Below, in pieces: positions 35,903 through 44,908 of a DNA stretch of 64,000 nucleotides. The stretch comes from [Clostridium] symbiosum. GTDB taxonomy: Bacteria > Bacillota > Clostridia > Lachnospirales > Lachnospiraceae. Positions within the stretch are counted from its first letter, which is position 1. Every line of letters starts with the position of its first letter. Below the pieces are notes generated by a model. It saw nothing but the letters and a program-made list of their open reading frames with translations. It had not been told where the DNA came from and made no database searches. The stretch is from NCBI GenBank assembly GCA_021769625.1, contig JAETSN010000003.1, positions 1 through 64,000 on the forward strand. Reading direction: 5' to 3'. The position numbers and the translations under genes are program-made.

Positions 35903-38193
35903 TACTGGGTGTTTTTGTAGTGATACAGCTTTCTGCCATATTGTTTTGCTTTTGGGGGATGAGCAGGGAAAAGGAAAGCTATGAAGCTGCCGAACAGGTA
36001 CTACAGGTATATGGTGGGAACCAGAACGCGGACGGGACATATTATATTGATGAAAATACCAGATTGGAAGATGGTGTTTTTCTGGCTATGGAACTGCCAG
36101 ATCTGGAAAAGGGCGTATATGAAGTTCAAATAAAGTATGATACAAATGCGGAACAGGTGAGCAGGGCGTCATCTGAAAAAGCGGGATACCGCAGGCTATA
36201 TGGGAATGCTGTATCATTGCGCCCTTCTAATATGCAGAAAGAAGTTTCATATCGCTTTACGCTTCTGGATAAAGTGGATGACCTGAAGGTGGAAATTCTG
36301 TATACAGGGGTAGGTATGCTTTCCATAGAGGATTTCAGGGTCGTGCATACAAGACAGGAATACAGCATGGGGATTTTCTTTATTGTGTTGTTTTCGCTGC
36401 TGGCAGGTATTTTGTTTTATTATTGGATGTGGCATGAAAAGAAAAATCCTGATAAAACGGAACGAAAAGTGCTGTTTGGACTGGCAGTGATCTTTTTATT
36501 GTCATGCAGTAATCTGATGATAGATTATTTTCACTCGGGTGATGATATGATGTTCCATGCAAATCGGGTGGAAGGTATAGCCAGAGAATGGATGAATGGA
36601 AATTTCCCGGCCAGACTGGAGTCTTATTGTATGTATGGCATGGGATATCCGATGTCGATCATGTACCCTGAAGTGTTTTTGTGGCCGGCGGCGCTTCTGC
36701 GTGTTTTTGGCTTCGATCTGGCATTTTGTATGAAGGGGGAATATATATTTATAAATTTGCTGACAACCCTTGTTTCATATGTCAGCTTTAAAAACATCTT
36801 TAAAGACAAACAGATCGGCCTGTGGGGAAGCGCTGTTTATACGCTGTCCCTGTACAGACTTTATAATATTTATGACAGGGCAGCGGTGGGAGAATTTATC
36901 GCCATGACATTTCTGCCTCTGATATGTTGGGGACTGCATCGGGCGTTTTCGGAGAATGAGGATACGGTTCGTGAGAGAAAGACAGTTTTTCTGCTGGCAT
37001 TTGGCTATATGGGAGTGCTGTATTCCCATGTTTTGAGCATGGAGTTTGTTGTATTTTATACGGTCGTACTATGTCTGGTGCTCTGGAGACGTTTTTTTCG
37101 AAAAAGTACGTTTTTTACGTTTTTGAGAGCTGTACTTTGGGCTGTGGGCCTTAGTCTGTGGTATCTGATCCCTTTTTTGGATTATTCATTGAGTGCCAAT
37201 TTAAATGTTTTTGAGGTGGGATATCCGATCCAGAAGCTGGGGCTTTATCCGACCCAGTTGTTCTGGTTTTTCCCACGCAAGGGAGCATCGCCATATATGT
37301 ATATATCGGGTATGCGGCATATCAGGGCTTATAGTATGGGAGCTTCGCTGGCTGTAGTATTTTTCTGCTTCATTTATATGAAAGTAAAAGGGATTAACGG
37401 AAAAAGGCTGCAGGAATATCATGAATATACCAAAATAAAAGCTGCGGCAATTATGGGCGGCCTTGCTATGTTTATGAGCCTGAATATTTTTCCGTGGGAT
37501 ACGATCATTGAATTTTCTGAGGGGATTCGAAAAGTGGTGTACAGTATTCAGTTCCCGTATCGTTTTCTGGTAATGGTAACGATTTCCCTGAGCTTTTTGG
37601 GTTGTGGACTATTTGCGGTATTAAAAAAAGAGGGGGATGGCAAAAAGGGAAACTGCTTTGCGGTTTCGGTATTGGTACTGGCAGTTCTGAGCAGCAGTTT
37701 TTATCTGAATGATGAAATACAACAGTATGGCTGGTCGGATTTCAGGGAAGCAGCGGCAATGGGATCTGCGATGGTCGGCGGAGGCGAGTATCTGCCAGCC
37801 AAAACGGAGGTATCAGAGCTTCCTTATACAGAGGTGAGGACGGGAGACGGAATCATTTTGGATGATTACAGAAAAGAAAACGCACATGTGGAATTTGAAT
37901 GTGTCAATGAAAAGACAGCGGAGAGTTTTGTGGAATGCAATCTTTTATATTATCCCGGCTATGAGGCCAGAGAGAAAGAGACGGGAGAGGCGCTGGAGGT
38001 TATCTCCGGGAAAAATAATGTTTTAAGGGTGAAAGTACCTGCGGATTTTAGCGGAAGTGTGGTGATAGACTTTGTCGGAAAAAATTATTGGAAAATCGGA
38101 AACATGGTTTCGTTAGTTTCATGGTTGGGAGTATTCTATTTTGGTCTGATATTCTGTTATAAAAGAAGAAAACTTATTAAAGCAGGGATGTGA
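35869..38193 (+). CDS. PTPS_related-type GT-C-like membrane protein with beta-domains (paralogue 3)
   Basis: About 774 residues from ATG 35869, which has GGGAGG five bases upstream; the frame from 35851 starts with TTG inside the ribosome site. More diverged than paralogues 1 and 2: the core block reads MMFHANRVEGIAREWMNGNF and then MYGMGYPMSIMYPEVFLWPA. N- and C-terminal beta-regions are retained (C-terminal: ECNLLYYPGYEAREK). The acidic D-D before MMFH is kept. Overlapping ends with both neighbours indicate one operon of three paralogues. Confidence 0.7.
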   Translation: MEREKGRKKKIVLGVFVVIQLSAILFCFWGMSREKESYEAAEQVLQVYGGNQNADGTYYIDENTRLEDGVFLAMELPDLEKGVYEVQIKYDTNAEQVSRASSEKAGYRRLYGNAVSLRPSNMQKEVSYRFTLLDKVDDLKVEILYTGVGMLSIEDFRVVHTRQEYSMGIFFIVLFSLLAGILFYYWMWHEKKNPDKTERKVLFGLAVIFLLSCSNLMIDYFHSGDDMMFHANRVEGIAREWMNGNFPARLESYCMYGMGYPMSIMYPEVFLWPAALLRVFGFDLAFCMKGEYIFINLLTTLVSYVSFKNIFKDKQIGLWGSAVYTLSLYRLYNIYDRAAVGEFIAMTFLPLICWGLHRAFSENEDTVRERKTVFLLAFGYMGVLYSHVLSMEFVVFYTVVLCLVLWRRFFRKSTFFTFLRAVLWAVGLSLWYLIPFLDYSLSANLNVFEVGYPIQKLGLYPTQLFWFFPRKGASPYMYISGMRHIRAYSMGASLAVVFFCFIYMKVKGINGKRLQEYHEYTKIKAAAIMGGLAMFMSLNIFPWDTIIEFSEGIRKVVYSIQFPYRFLVMVTISLSFLGCGLFAVLKKEGDGKKGNCFAVSVLVLAVLSSSFYLNDEIQQYGWSDFREAAAMGSAMVGGGEYLPAKTEVSELPYTEVRTGDGIILDDYRKENAHVEFECVNEKTAESFVECNLLYYPGYEAREKETGEALEVISGKNNVLRVKVPADFSGSVVIDFVGKNYWKIGNMVSLVSWLGVFYFGLIFCYKRRKLIKAGM

Positions 38194-39698
38194 TGGAAGA
38201 AGAGGTGAGAGGAATGAAACAGATGAAGAAAGAAAAATGGAATGAGAAAAAAATAAACATTGTATTGGGATGCCTTCTGCTTACATTTCTGGTATCTTTG
38301 CCGCTGTTTACGGATTTTCTGCTCTGCGGAGCCGATCTGCAGTTTCAGCTTTTGAGAATAGAAGCGCTGAAGGACGGGCTGAAAGAGGCGGGAATCCTGC
38401 TCTGGTCGAAACCGGATTGGGTAGATCCGAAAGGATTTTCGTTCGCATTTTTTTACGGGGATACTTTTTTGTACATTCCGGTGTTGCTCAGAATGATGGG
38501 CGTCAATGTTCAGATGAGTTACCGGATTTTTCTGGTGATCATCAATGCGGTTACGGTTTGTACTTCCTATGCGGCATTCAAAAAGATATTTCGGGATGAT
38601 TATACAGGACTTTTGGGCAGCGCACTATATTCTATGTCAATCTACCGTGTTTTTCTGCTTTATTCAGAGGCAGAACTGGGAGAAGTGCTGGCATTGATCT
38701 TTTTGCCGCTGGTTTTGACCGGCGTCTGTTTGATTTTCCGAAGAGAAAACGAAAAACAGGATTTTGGCTGGATATGGCTTTCGCTGGGACTCTCAGGTAT
38801 GCTGCGAAGCCACATATTGAGTTTGGGGATCACGGTTTTATTTTTGATCATTTTTGCGGTGGCACATTGTGGAGAGTTGAAAAAGATTGTTGTGTGGAAG
38901 CAGATAGGATTGAGTATCGCAGCTTTTCTGCTTTTAAATATCAACTATTTTTATTCTATCCTGCAGTATATACGGATAGGAGGATTTGTTGTAAATCCGG
39001 TTTCAGGAGTGCCGATTCAGGATAAGGGCGTTCAGATCGTACAGCTTTTTATGGGATTTTATCTGGCGGGAGGCAGCCGTGAGTTTGGAGAGTATGGTGT
39101 GGACAATGCCGCACCTGTGGGGCTTGGGGTTGTTTTTCTTCTTGCGATAGCTGTATTTTGCTACTTTCTCTTTGTATATGGGGAGGAGTTTAAAAGGGAA
39201 GAAAAGAAAAAAGGAGCGGCAGCGCTCGGGATAGGGCTTTTTGCCTGTCTGCTCGGAACGCTTTGCTTTCCGTGGGATTCTGTCTTAAAATGGTCAGGGT
39301 TCATGTCCTCTCTGGTATCCATGATACAGGCACCGTGGCATTTTCTGCAGGCGGCGCTCCTCGCGTTTACCGTACTGGGATGTATTACCTATAAAATGGC
39401 AGGAGAAAAATTTGGAGGGTTCTGGGGTAAAATTTATGGGCTTGGGCTTGCTGGTACCGGAATTTTTTCATCTTCGTATCTGATCGCGAATTTGCTGTTT
39501 TATTCGGACTTTGTAAGGGTAAAAACGGGGGAAGAGATATGGTTGCCTGTCGTAGAAGAAGACGGAGAAGGATTTACAGTACTGGCGTCCGGTATGCAGT
39601 ATTTTGAGGCTGACGGTATTTGGTATATACTGACGATAGTGGGTATTTTAACACTGGCTGGCTGTATATTTTACATGGTAAAGAAAAAGAGACAGTAG
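38193..39698 (+). CDS. PTPS_related-type GT-C-like membrane protein, short form (paralogue 4)
   Basis: About 501 residues; the ATG at 38193 overlaps the previous stop by one base (TGATG), and ATG 38214 after GAGAGGA is an alternative. The core block LQFQLLRIEALKDGLKEAG with FYGDTFLYIPVLLRMMG matches the three longer paralogues, but the N-terminal beta-region is absent and the C-terminal one is reduced to about 45 residues. It is therefore a catalytic-core-only form. It may pair with a full-length paralogue or be a decayed copy; the reading frame itself is intact. Confidence 0.65.
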   Translation: MEEEVRGMKQMKKEKWNEKKINIVLGCLLLTFLVSLPLFTDFLLCGADLQFQLLRIEALKDGLKEAGILLWSKPDWVDPKGFSFAFFYGDTFLYIPVLLRMMGVNVQMSYRIFLVIINAVTVCTSYAAFKKIFRDDYTGLLGSALYSMSIYRVFLLYSEAELGEVLALIFLPLVLTGVCLIFRRENEKQDFGWIWLSLGLSGMLRSHILSLGITVLFLIIFAVAHCGELKKIVVWKQIGLSIAAFLLLNINYFYSILQYIRIGGFVVNPVSGVPIQDKGVQIVQLFMGFYLAGGSREFGEYGVDNAAPVGLGVVFLLAIAVFCYFLFVYGEEFKREEKKKGAAALGIGLFACLLGTLCFPWDSVLKWSGFMSSLVSMIQAPWHFLQAALLAFTVLGCITYKMAGEKFGGFWGKIYGLGLAGTGIFSSSYLIANLLFYSDFVRVKTGEEIWLPVVEEDGEGFTVLASGMQYFEADGIWYILTIVGILTLAGCIFYMVKKKRQ

Positions 39699-39705
39699 TT
39701 ATTTG

Positions 39706-39711
39706 TATAAT
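39706..39711 (+). promoter_or_regulatory. Candidate -10 box before pseF
   Basis: A perfect TATAAT lies 8 nt after the previous stop codon and 58 nt before the pseF ATG. No convincing -35 is present at 16-18 nt. A GGCAATTGCC palindrome (39736-39745) lies between it and the gene. Confidence 0.35.
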
Positions 39712-39768
39712 GTGGCAATTAATCCGAAGGTGTGAGGCAATTGCCGGACAGGAGGATAGGGCAGAGCA

Positions 39769-40482
39769 ATGAAAAGACTGGCGATCATCACTGCGCGGGG
39801 CGGCAGTAAAAGAATTCCGAGAAAGAACATTCGTCCTTTTCTGGGAAAGCCCATCATGGCGTATTCCATAGAAGCGGCGCTGCAGAGCGGTATTTTTGAT
39901 GAGGTGATGGTGTCCACGGAGGATGAGGAGATCGCGGTACTGGCAGGGCAGTATGGGGCGAAAGTTCCTTTTTACCGCAGTGAAAAGACATCCGGGGACT
40001 TTGCAGGAACAAACGATGTGCTGTTGGAAGTGCTGGAGGAGTATGAAAAGCGGGGGGAGCATTTTGAACTGGGATGCTGTATTTACCCGACGGCTCCTTT
40101 TGTGACAGCGGAAAAACTGAGAGAGGCAGTGGGAAAACTGGAGGCGGCGGACGCCGATACGCTGATTCCGGTGGTGGAATTTTCCTATCCGCCGAAACGG
40201 GCTATGGTCATCCGGGACGGTCTGCTGCAGTTTGGAGATCTGAGATATATTGACAGCCGTTCACAGGATCTGGAGAAGGAATATCATGATGTGGGGCAGT
40301 TTTACTGTTTCAGGACGGAGGCCTTCCGTCGGAATAAAAAACTGATGCTGGGGAAGATCCTGCCTTATGTGGTCAGTGAGATGGAAGTGCAGGATATTGA
40401 TAATGAGTCGGACTGGCAGATCGCGGAGATCAAGTATCGGGCGATGATGGATCGGAACTGTGCTTGTGGAGAATATATATGA
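39769..40482 (+). CDS. pseF: CMP-pseudaminic acid (nonulosonate) cytidylyltransferase, PseF
   Basis: A 237-residue cytoplasmic enzyme that activates the finished nonulosonate with CTP. The family motif ARGGSKRIPRKN is at residues 9-20, YPTAPF in the middle, and EVQDIDNESDW near the end, all as in PseF/NeuA-type synthetases. Length matches PseF rather than the longer NeuA of enteric bacteria. It begins a tight run with an ATP-grasp gene (4-nt overlap), a HAD gene, pseI and pseG. A legionaminate-type substrate cannot be excluded from this gene alone; pseB, pseC and pseG argue for pseudaminate. Confidence 0.92.
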   Translation: MKRLAIITARGGSKRIPRKNIRPFLGKPIMAYSIEAALQSGIFDEVMVSTEDEEIAVLAGQYGAKVPFYRSEKTSGDFAGTNDVLLEVLEEYEKRGEHFELGCCIYPTAPFVTAEKLREAVGKLEAADADTLIPVVEFSYPPKRAMVIRDGLLQFGDLRYIDSRSQDLEKEYHDVGQFYCFRTEAFRRNKKLMLGKILPYVVSEMEVQDIDNESDWQIAEIKYRAMMDRNCACGEYI

Positions 40483-41540
40483 ATTTATTGTTGACGTCGA
40501 TCGGAAAGAGGATAGAGCTGATAGAACATTTAAAAACCCGTTTTCGCGTGGTCGGTGTGGATGCTTCGGCTATGAATCCGGCAAAACGGTTTGCGGATGT
40601 TTTTTATCAGGTGCCGAGATGCAGGGAGGAGGGTTATGTGGAAACTCTTCTTGAAATCTGCAGGAAAGAGGGTGTATCTCTCCTTGTGCCTTTATATGAG
40701 CCGGAATTTCTCATTCTGGATGAGGCGAGGGAGAGGTTTGAAGAGATCGGTGTAAAACTGGTATTATCGGACAGGAAGGTGCTGGAGATCTGCGGCGATA
40801 AAAGAAGGACGGCGGCTTTTTTTGAAAAGTATGAAATTTCTGCGCCCCGAACGTTTTCCGCGGAGAAAGTGGAAAAGATCATTGCCGGGGAAAAGGCGGT
40901 GTATCCGCTTATTTTAAAGCCCGCAGACGGCATGGGCAGCGAGGGGATCTTCCGGGCGGGAAACCGGAAGGAACTGGCTTTCTTTTACGAATATGCGGGC
41001 GAGAATGTGCTCGTACAGGAATGCGCGGCGGGCAGGGAGTATACGATAGATGTACTCTGCGATTTTTACGGGGAACCAGTCTACATTGTGCCGCGGATCA
41101 GGCTGGAGGTGATCTCCGGGGAGGTTTCAAAGAGCCGGGTGGATATGCGGGAGGACGTGATAGCGGAAACGGAGAGGCTGCTTGCGGCGTTAAAAAAAGA
41201 GGGCTGTGTCTGCGGTCCGATGACGATACAGTGCTTTTTATCGGAAGATGAGCCGGACATTTCTTTTATCGAGATCAATCCCAGATTCGGCGGCGGCGTG
41301 CCGCTCGCCTTTGCGGCGGGGGCAGACTATGCGGAGGCGCTTTTCATAATGGCGCAGGAGAATGCCTGTGCTGCGGATCATTCAAAAGGCGTTCTGGAGG
41401 CGGCGGAAAAGAGAGGGGAAGACTGTGCCGTGAACCAATCGGAGCGTGTGGCTGTGCAGAGGACGGACCTGACATCTTTCAGGGAGAGGGAGATCAAGGA
41501 ATTGACGATGATGCGGTATTCGTCAGCAGTATATGAATGA
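40479..41540 (+). CDS. ATP-grasp ligase in the nonulosonate operon
   Basis: About 353 residues from ATG 40479 (GTGGAG upstream; ATGA overlap with pseF). It has the carbamoyl-phosphate-synthetase-like ATP-grasp layout: an N-terminal Rossmann-like part (DASAMNPAKRFAD), then YPLILKPADGMGSEGI (ATP lysine and glycine loop), LVQECAAGREYTIDVL, and FIEINPRFGGGVPL, where E and N bind magnesium. Such enzymes join a carboxylate to an amine. Placed between pseF and pseI, it may attach an amino acid or similar group to the nonulosonate or to a precursor (inference). A final 50 residues are poorly conserved and charged. Confidence 0.75.
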   Translation: MNLLLTSIGKRIELIEHLKTRFRVVGVDASAMNPAKRFADVFYQVPRCREEGYVETLLEICRKEGVSLLVPLYEPEFLILDEARERFEEIGVKLVLSDRKVLEICGDKRRTAAFFEKYEISAPRTFSAEKVEKIIAGEKAVYPLILKPADGMGSEGIFRAGNRKELAFFYEYAGENVLVQECAAGREYTIDVLCDFYGEPVYIVPRIRLEVISGEVSKSRVDMREDVIAETERLLAALKKEGCVCGPMTIQCFLSEDEPDISFIEINPRFGGGVPLAFAAGADYAEALFIMAQENACAADHSKGVLEAAEKRGEDCAVNQSERVAVQRTDLTSFREREIKELTMMRYSSAVYE

Positions 41541-41649
41541 AGAAATGGAAAGGCGGCCGCTGCGGTTGATCTCATAGGTATGATTGGAATGCTTATTGAA
41601 TCAGAAAATTAGAAGTCAACATGAAAGAGCGGCATAGATGTGAGAAAAT

Positions 41650-42390
41650 ATGATAAAAGCGGTATTGTTTGATCTGGATGATACTTTATATCGGGAACGG
41701 GATTTTGTGGATCAGTCTTTTCGAAGCGTGGCCAGAGTAATGGCGAAGTATCTGGCTGAAAGAGATAAAGGCCGAGGGAGGGAAGAAAAAGGGGATCTGC
41801 AGCCTGCACGGGTGGGGGAAAGCCCGGAGGAATTGTTTCGGCAGATGATAGAACTGATGGAGCAGGAGGGCAGGGGAGAGATATTCAACCGACTCTGCGA
41901 GCGGTATGACGTGGATATTCCGGTGGAGGAGCTTGTGAGGATATACCGGGAGACAAAGCCGGTCCTTTCCCTTTATCCCGACGGGGAGGAATTTCTGGCG
42001 CGGCTGGAGAAAAGACAGATAAAAACAGGGCTGATCACGGACGGAAACGCACAGGTACAGTACAATAAAATCCGGGCGTTGGGGCTTGACCGGAGGCTGG
42101 ATGTGGTGCTTGCCAGCTATGATCTTGGTCTGAGAAAGCCTGATCCCGGGGTATATGTATATTGTCTGGAAAAGCTGGGATGCGGACCGGAGGAAGCTGT
42201 CTATATCGGGGACAATCCGCTGAAGGATTTTATCGGGGCGAGAAAGCTCGGGATGAAGACGGTGCGCATTATCAGACCCGAAGGGCTGCATATGTGGCGG
42301 ACGGCCAAGGAAGGGTATGATGCGGATGTGACGGTGCATTTATTGACGGAGATAGAGCTGGAGCAGCAATGTCATAGCGGACGCAGTTAA
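41650..42390 (+). CDS. HAD-family hydrolase
   Basis: A 246-residue haloacid dehalogenase-like enzyme. Motif I FDLDDTL (nucleophile D8, acid D10), motif II GLITDG, motif III lysine in LRKPDPGVY and motif IV YIGDNPLKDF are all intact, so it should be active. A helical cap lies between motifs I and II and includes a charged insert near residues 38-55. HAD plus ATP-grasp pairs recur beside nonulosonate genes; the likely task is removing a phosphate from a sugar or tailoring intermediate (inference). A dedicated Neu/Pse-9-phosphate phosphatase is not needed for the PseI route, so its substrate is open. Confidence 0.8.
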   Translation: MIKAVLFDLDDTLYRERDFVDQSFRSVARVMAKYLAERDKGRGREEKGDLQPARVGESPEELFRQMIELMEQEGRGEIFNRLCERYDVDIPVEELVRIYRETKPVLSLYPDGEEFLARLEKRQIKTGLITDGNAQVQYNKIRALGLDRRLDVVLASYDLGLRKPDPGVYVYCLEKLGCGPEEAVYIGDNPLKDFIGARKLGMKTVRIIRPEGLHMWRTAKEGYDADVTVHLLTEIELEQQCHSGRS

Positions 42391-42416
42391 GGATTTTTAA
42401 CACCGGGAGGAGGATC

Positions 42417-43505
42417 ATGAGAAAAGAAATCGCGATAGCGGGCAGGAAGATCGGTGAGGGGCATCCGGCGTTTATCATTGCAGAGATGTCAGCCAATCAT
42501 AATATGGACTATGGCAGGGCGGTGGAAATCATCCATCAGGCGAAGGAAGCCGGTGCGGATGCGGTGAAAATACAGACCTATACTGCCGATACGATCACGA
42601 TAGACAGTGATAAATCATGGTTTCAGATCACACAGGGGACGCTCTGGGACGGGACGACGCTGCATAAGCTCTACAAAAAAGCGTATACACCCTGGGAGTG
42701 GCAGCCGAAATTAAAGGAGGAGGCCGAGAGGGCGGGACTGGTCTTTTTTTCCGCTCCCTTTGATCATTCGGCGGTGGATTTTCTGGAAGAGCTGCAGGTG
42801 CCCTGTTACAAGATCGCTTCCTTTGAATTAAACGATATCCCGATGCTCCGCAAGATCGCAAAACTGGGAAAGCCGATCCTGATGGCGACCGGCGTTTCCT
42901 ATGAGAAGGATATCCGGTTGGCAGTGGAAACCTGCAGGGAAGAGGGAAACGATCAGGTGGTACTGTTAAAATGTACTTCCGCTTATCCGGCGCCTTACGA
43001 TGCGGTGAATCTGAGGATGATCCCGGCTATGGCGAAAACTTATGACTGTCTCACGGGGCTTTCCGACCATACGATGGGATACCAGGCGGCTCTCGGCGCG
43101 GCAGCCCTCGGCGCCTGTGTGATAGAAAAGCATCTGACATTAAAGCGAAAGGACGGCGGGGCGGATGCTGCCTTCTCCATGGAACCGCAGGAATTTCGGG
43201 AAATGTGCGAGGGCGTGCGCATCGTGGAACAGGCACTGGGAAGAGAAACCTACGATCTGTCGGAAAAGCAGAAACGGGAGAGAGAACATTCCCGCTCCCT
43301 GTTTGTGACAAAAGATATCAAAGCCGGCGAATACTTCACCCCGGAAAATATGCGCTCCATCCGCCCAGGGTTCGGACTGCATACGAAATACTTTGAGGAA
43401 ATACTGGGAAAACGAGCGACACAGGATTTAGAGATGGGAACCCCCATGCGCTTTATTTATGTAGAAGGAATGGAAAATAGAAAAGATGAACTTGGTTTAG
43501 ACTAA
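42417..43505 (+). CDS. pseI: Pseudaminic acid synthase, PseI
   Basis: A 362-residue cytoplasmic enzyme that condenses 2,4-diacetamido-2,4,6-trideoxy-altrose with phosphoenolpyruvate. The NeuB TIM barrel shows IIAEMSANHN, ADAVKIQTYTADTI, FSAPFD, YKIASFEL, LLKCTSAYPAP and GLSDHTMG; a C-terminal antifreeze/SAF domain (about 295-355) carries REHSRSLFVTKDIKAGE. The AEMSANHN and QTYTADT forms are typical of PseI rather than NeuB. GGGAGGAGG-type ribosome site upstream. Element A separates it from pseG. Confidence 0.94.
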   Translation: MRKEIAIAGRKIGEGHPAFIIAEMSANHNMDYGRAVEIIHQAKEAGADAVKIQTYTADTITIDSDKSWFQITQGTLWDGTTLHKLYKKAYTPWEWQPKLKEEAERAGLVFFSAPFDHSAVDFLEELQVPCYKIASFELNDIPMLRKIAKLGKPILMATGVSYEKDIRLAVETCREEGNDQVVLLKCTSAYPAPYDAVNLRMIPAMAKTYDCLTGLSDHTMGYQAALGAAALGACVIEKHLTLKRKDGGADAAFSMEPQEFREMCEGVRIVEQALGRETYDLSEKQKREREHSRSLFVTKDIKAGEYFTPENMRSIRPGFGLHTKYFEEILGKRATQDLEMGTPMRFIYVEGMENRKDELGLD

Positions 43506-43588
43506 AAGATAGTGAAAATATATGAAATAGACTTAGATTAAAAGAGGACCATTATCTTTGAAACTAAAATTGAAAGAAGAGGCTGCCT

Positions 43589-43735
43589 CAGCCAGCCGGG
43601 ATGGAAATAAAATGCTCAAGGAACCCCTTAAAAAACGTCGGCACTTGGCGAGGTATTTTCGAGCCTAGTACCGCTACGTTTTTTTGGAGCGAGAGCGTGG
43701 TGACGGAGCATTTTATTTCCATCCCGGCGTCCGGG
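43589..43735 (+). repeat. Folded intergenic element A (between pseI and pseG)
   Basis: The outer arms 43595-43617 and 43706-43728 are a perfect 23-bp inverted repeat. Inside are an AAGG-AACC-CCTT hairpin (43618-43629), a long inner stem (43630-43648 with 43664-43684) having a 2-nt CT bulge at 43674-43675 and two mismatches, and the single-stranded-looking block GGAGCGAGAGCGTGG (43686-43700). The flanks are CAGCCA before and GTCCGGG after. Plus orientation by definition. It fills most of a 256-nt gap and ends 26 nt before pseG. See B to E for the other copies. Confidence 0.9.
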
Positions 43736-43761
43736 CAACAACCTACTAAAAAAGGAGACCT

Positions 43762-44805
43762 ATGTTTTACATCAGAGCAGACGGAAACGAAAAAATCGGC
43801 ATGGGGCACATCATGCGCTGTCTGACCATCGCGGAAGCATTGCGGAGACAGGGAGCGGAAGTGCTGTTTTTGACGGCGGATGAAAAACCGGTAAAACTGA
43901 TAGAAGAAAGAGGTTTTGCCGCAAAGATCCTGTTCACGTACTATGATGAGATGGAAGTGGAACTGCCGCAGCTTCTCTCGATCTTTATGGGGGATGGCGG
44001 CAGTACGCAGCAGGAAAAGCCGAAAATTCTGGTGGACAGTTATTTTGTGACAGAATTCTATCTGAGAAATCTGGGGCTTTCCGCGAAGGTCATCCTGATG
44101 GATGATGAAAAAAGAGCGGTGTATTCCTGCGATGGGTTGGTTAATTATAATATATATGGCAAGACTTTAGGATATGAGGAGGAGTATCCTTCAAAGACAA
44201 GATTGTTTCTCGGCTGCGGCTATATGCCTCTCCGGGAGCAGTTTCGGGACAGAAGCTATGAAGTGCGGGATAAGGCGGAGCATGTTCTTCTGACCACGGG
44301 AGGCGGGGATGGCTGCCACATGGCGCTTGCTGTGGCAGGGCGTCTGTTACGGGAAGAATGGGAAAAGACAGGGCTTACATGGCATATCGTGTGCGGCCCG
44401 TACCAACCGGATACGGAGGAACTGGAAAAACTTGCGGCAAAGAGCGGTATGCTGCAGATACATAAAAATATGACAGATCTGTCAGGACTTATGGAGAACT
44501 GTGACATTGCGGTTTCCGCTGCAGGAAGTACGCTGTATGAGCTTTGCAGTATCGGCGTGCCGACAGTCGGATTCTATTTCGCGGAAAACCAGCGAAAGAA
44601 TATGGAAGCGTTCGGAAAGCTGACGCCCGTGATGAATGCCGGGGATTTTTCGGTTTATCCTGAGAGAGTCCTTGATTTTATATTGAAGGAAGTGGAAATA
44701 CTCTGCGGAGAGAAGGAGCTGCGGGAGAAGATCAGCCGGGCGATGCGGAGTATTGTGGACGGGAAGGGTGCGGACAGGCTGGCGGAGGAACTGCTTGCCA
44801 TGTGA
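43762..44805 (+). CDS. pseG: UDP-2,4-diacetamido-2,4,6-trideoxy-altropyranose hydrolase, PseG
   Basis: A 347-residue GT-B-like nucleotidase of pseudaminate synthesis that removes UDP by breaking the C-O bond. The PseG opening RADGN..IGMGHIMRC (residues 5-20) holds the catalytic-type histidine H16. The C-terminal half has the UDP-binding block SAAGSTLYELCSIGVPT near 252-268. Length is typical. AAAGGAGACC directly precedes the ATG, downstream of element A. Confidence 0.93.
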   Translation: MFYIRADGNEKIGMGHIMRCLTIAEALRRQGAEVLFLTADEKPVKLIEERGFAAKILFTYYDEMEVELPQLLSIFMGDGGSTQQEKPKILVDSYFVTEFYLRNLGLSAKVILMDDEKRAVYSCDGLVNYNIYGKTLGYEEEYPSKTRLFLGCGYMPLREQFRDRSYEVRDKAEHVLLTTGGGDGCHMALAVAGRLLREEWEKTGLTWHIVCGPYQPDTEELEKLAAKSGMLQIHKNMTDLSGLMENCDIAVSAAGSTLYELCSIGVPTVGFYFAENQRKNMEAFGKLTPVMNAGDFSVYPERVLDFILKEVEILCGEKELREKISRAMRSIVDGKGADRLAEELLAM

Positions 44806-44908
44806 CGGCTGCGGCGGTGACGGAAAGAGGATCGATGAGCCGGTGGAGCGGGTAAGCCTTCAGGAAATGCGGGCGCAGGGCGGCTTTTCGCCAGTTCATT
44901 ACAGAGGT

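Noticed and set aside
44753..44908. Upstream start of the SGNH gene overlapping pseG
   Set aside because: It would overlap pseG by 53 nt without a ribosome site, and the protein family begins with the membrane helix encoded downstream of 44909.
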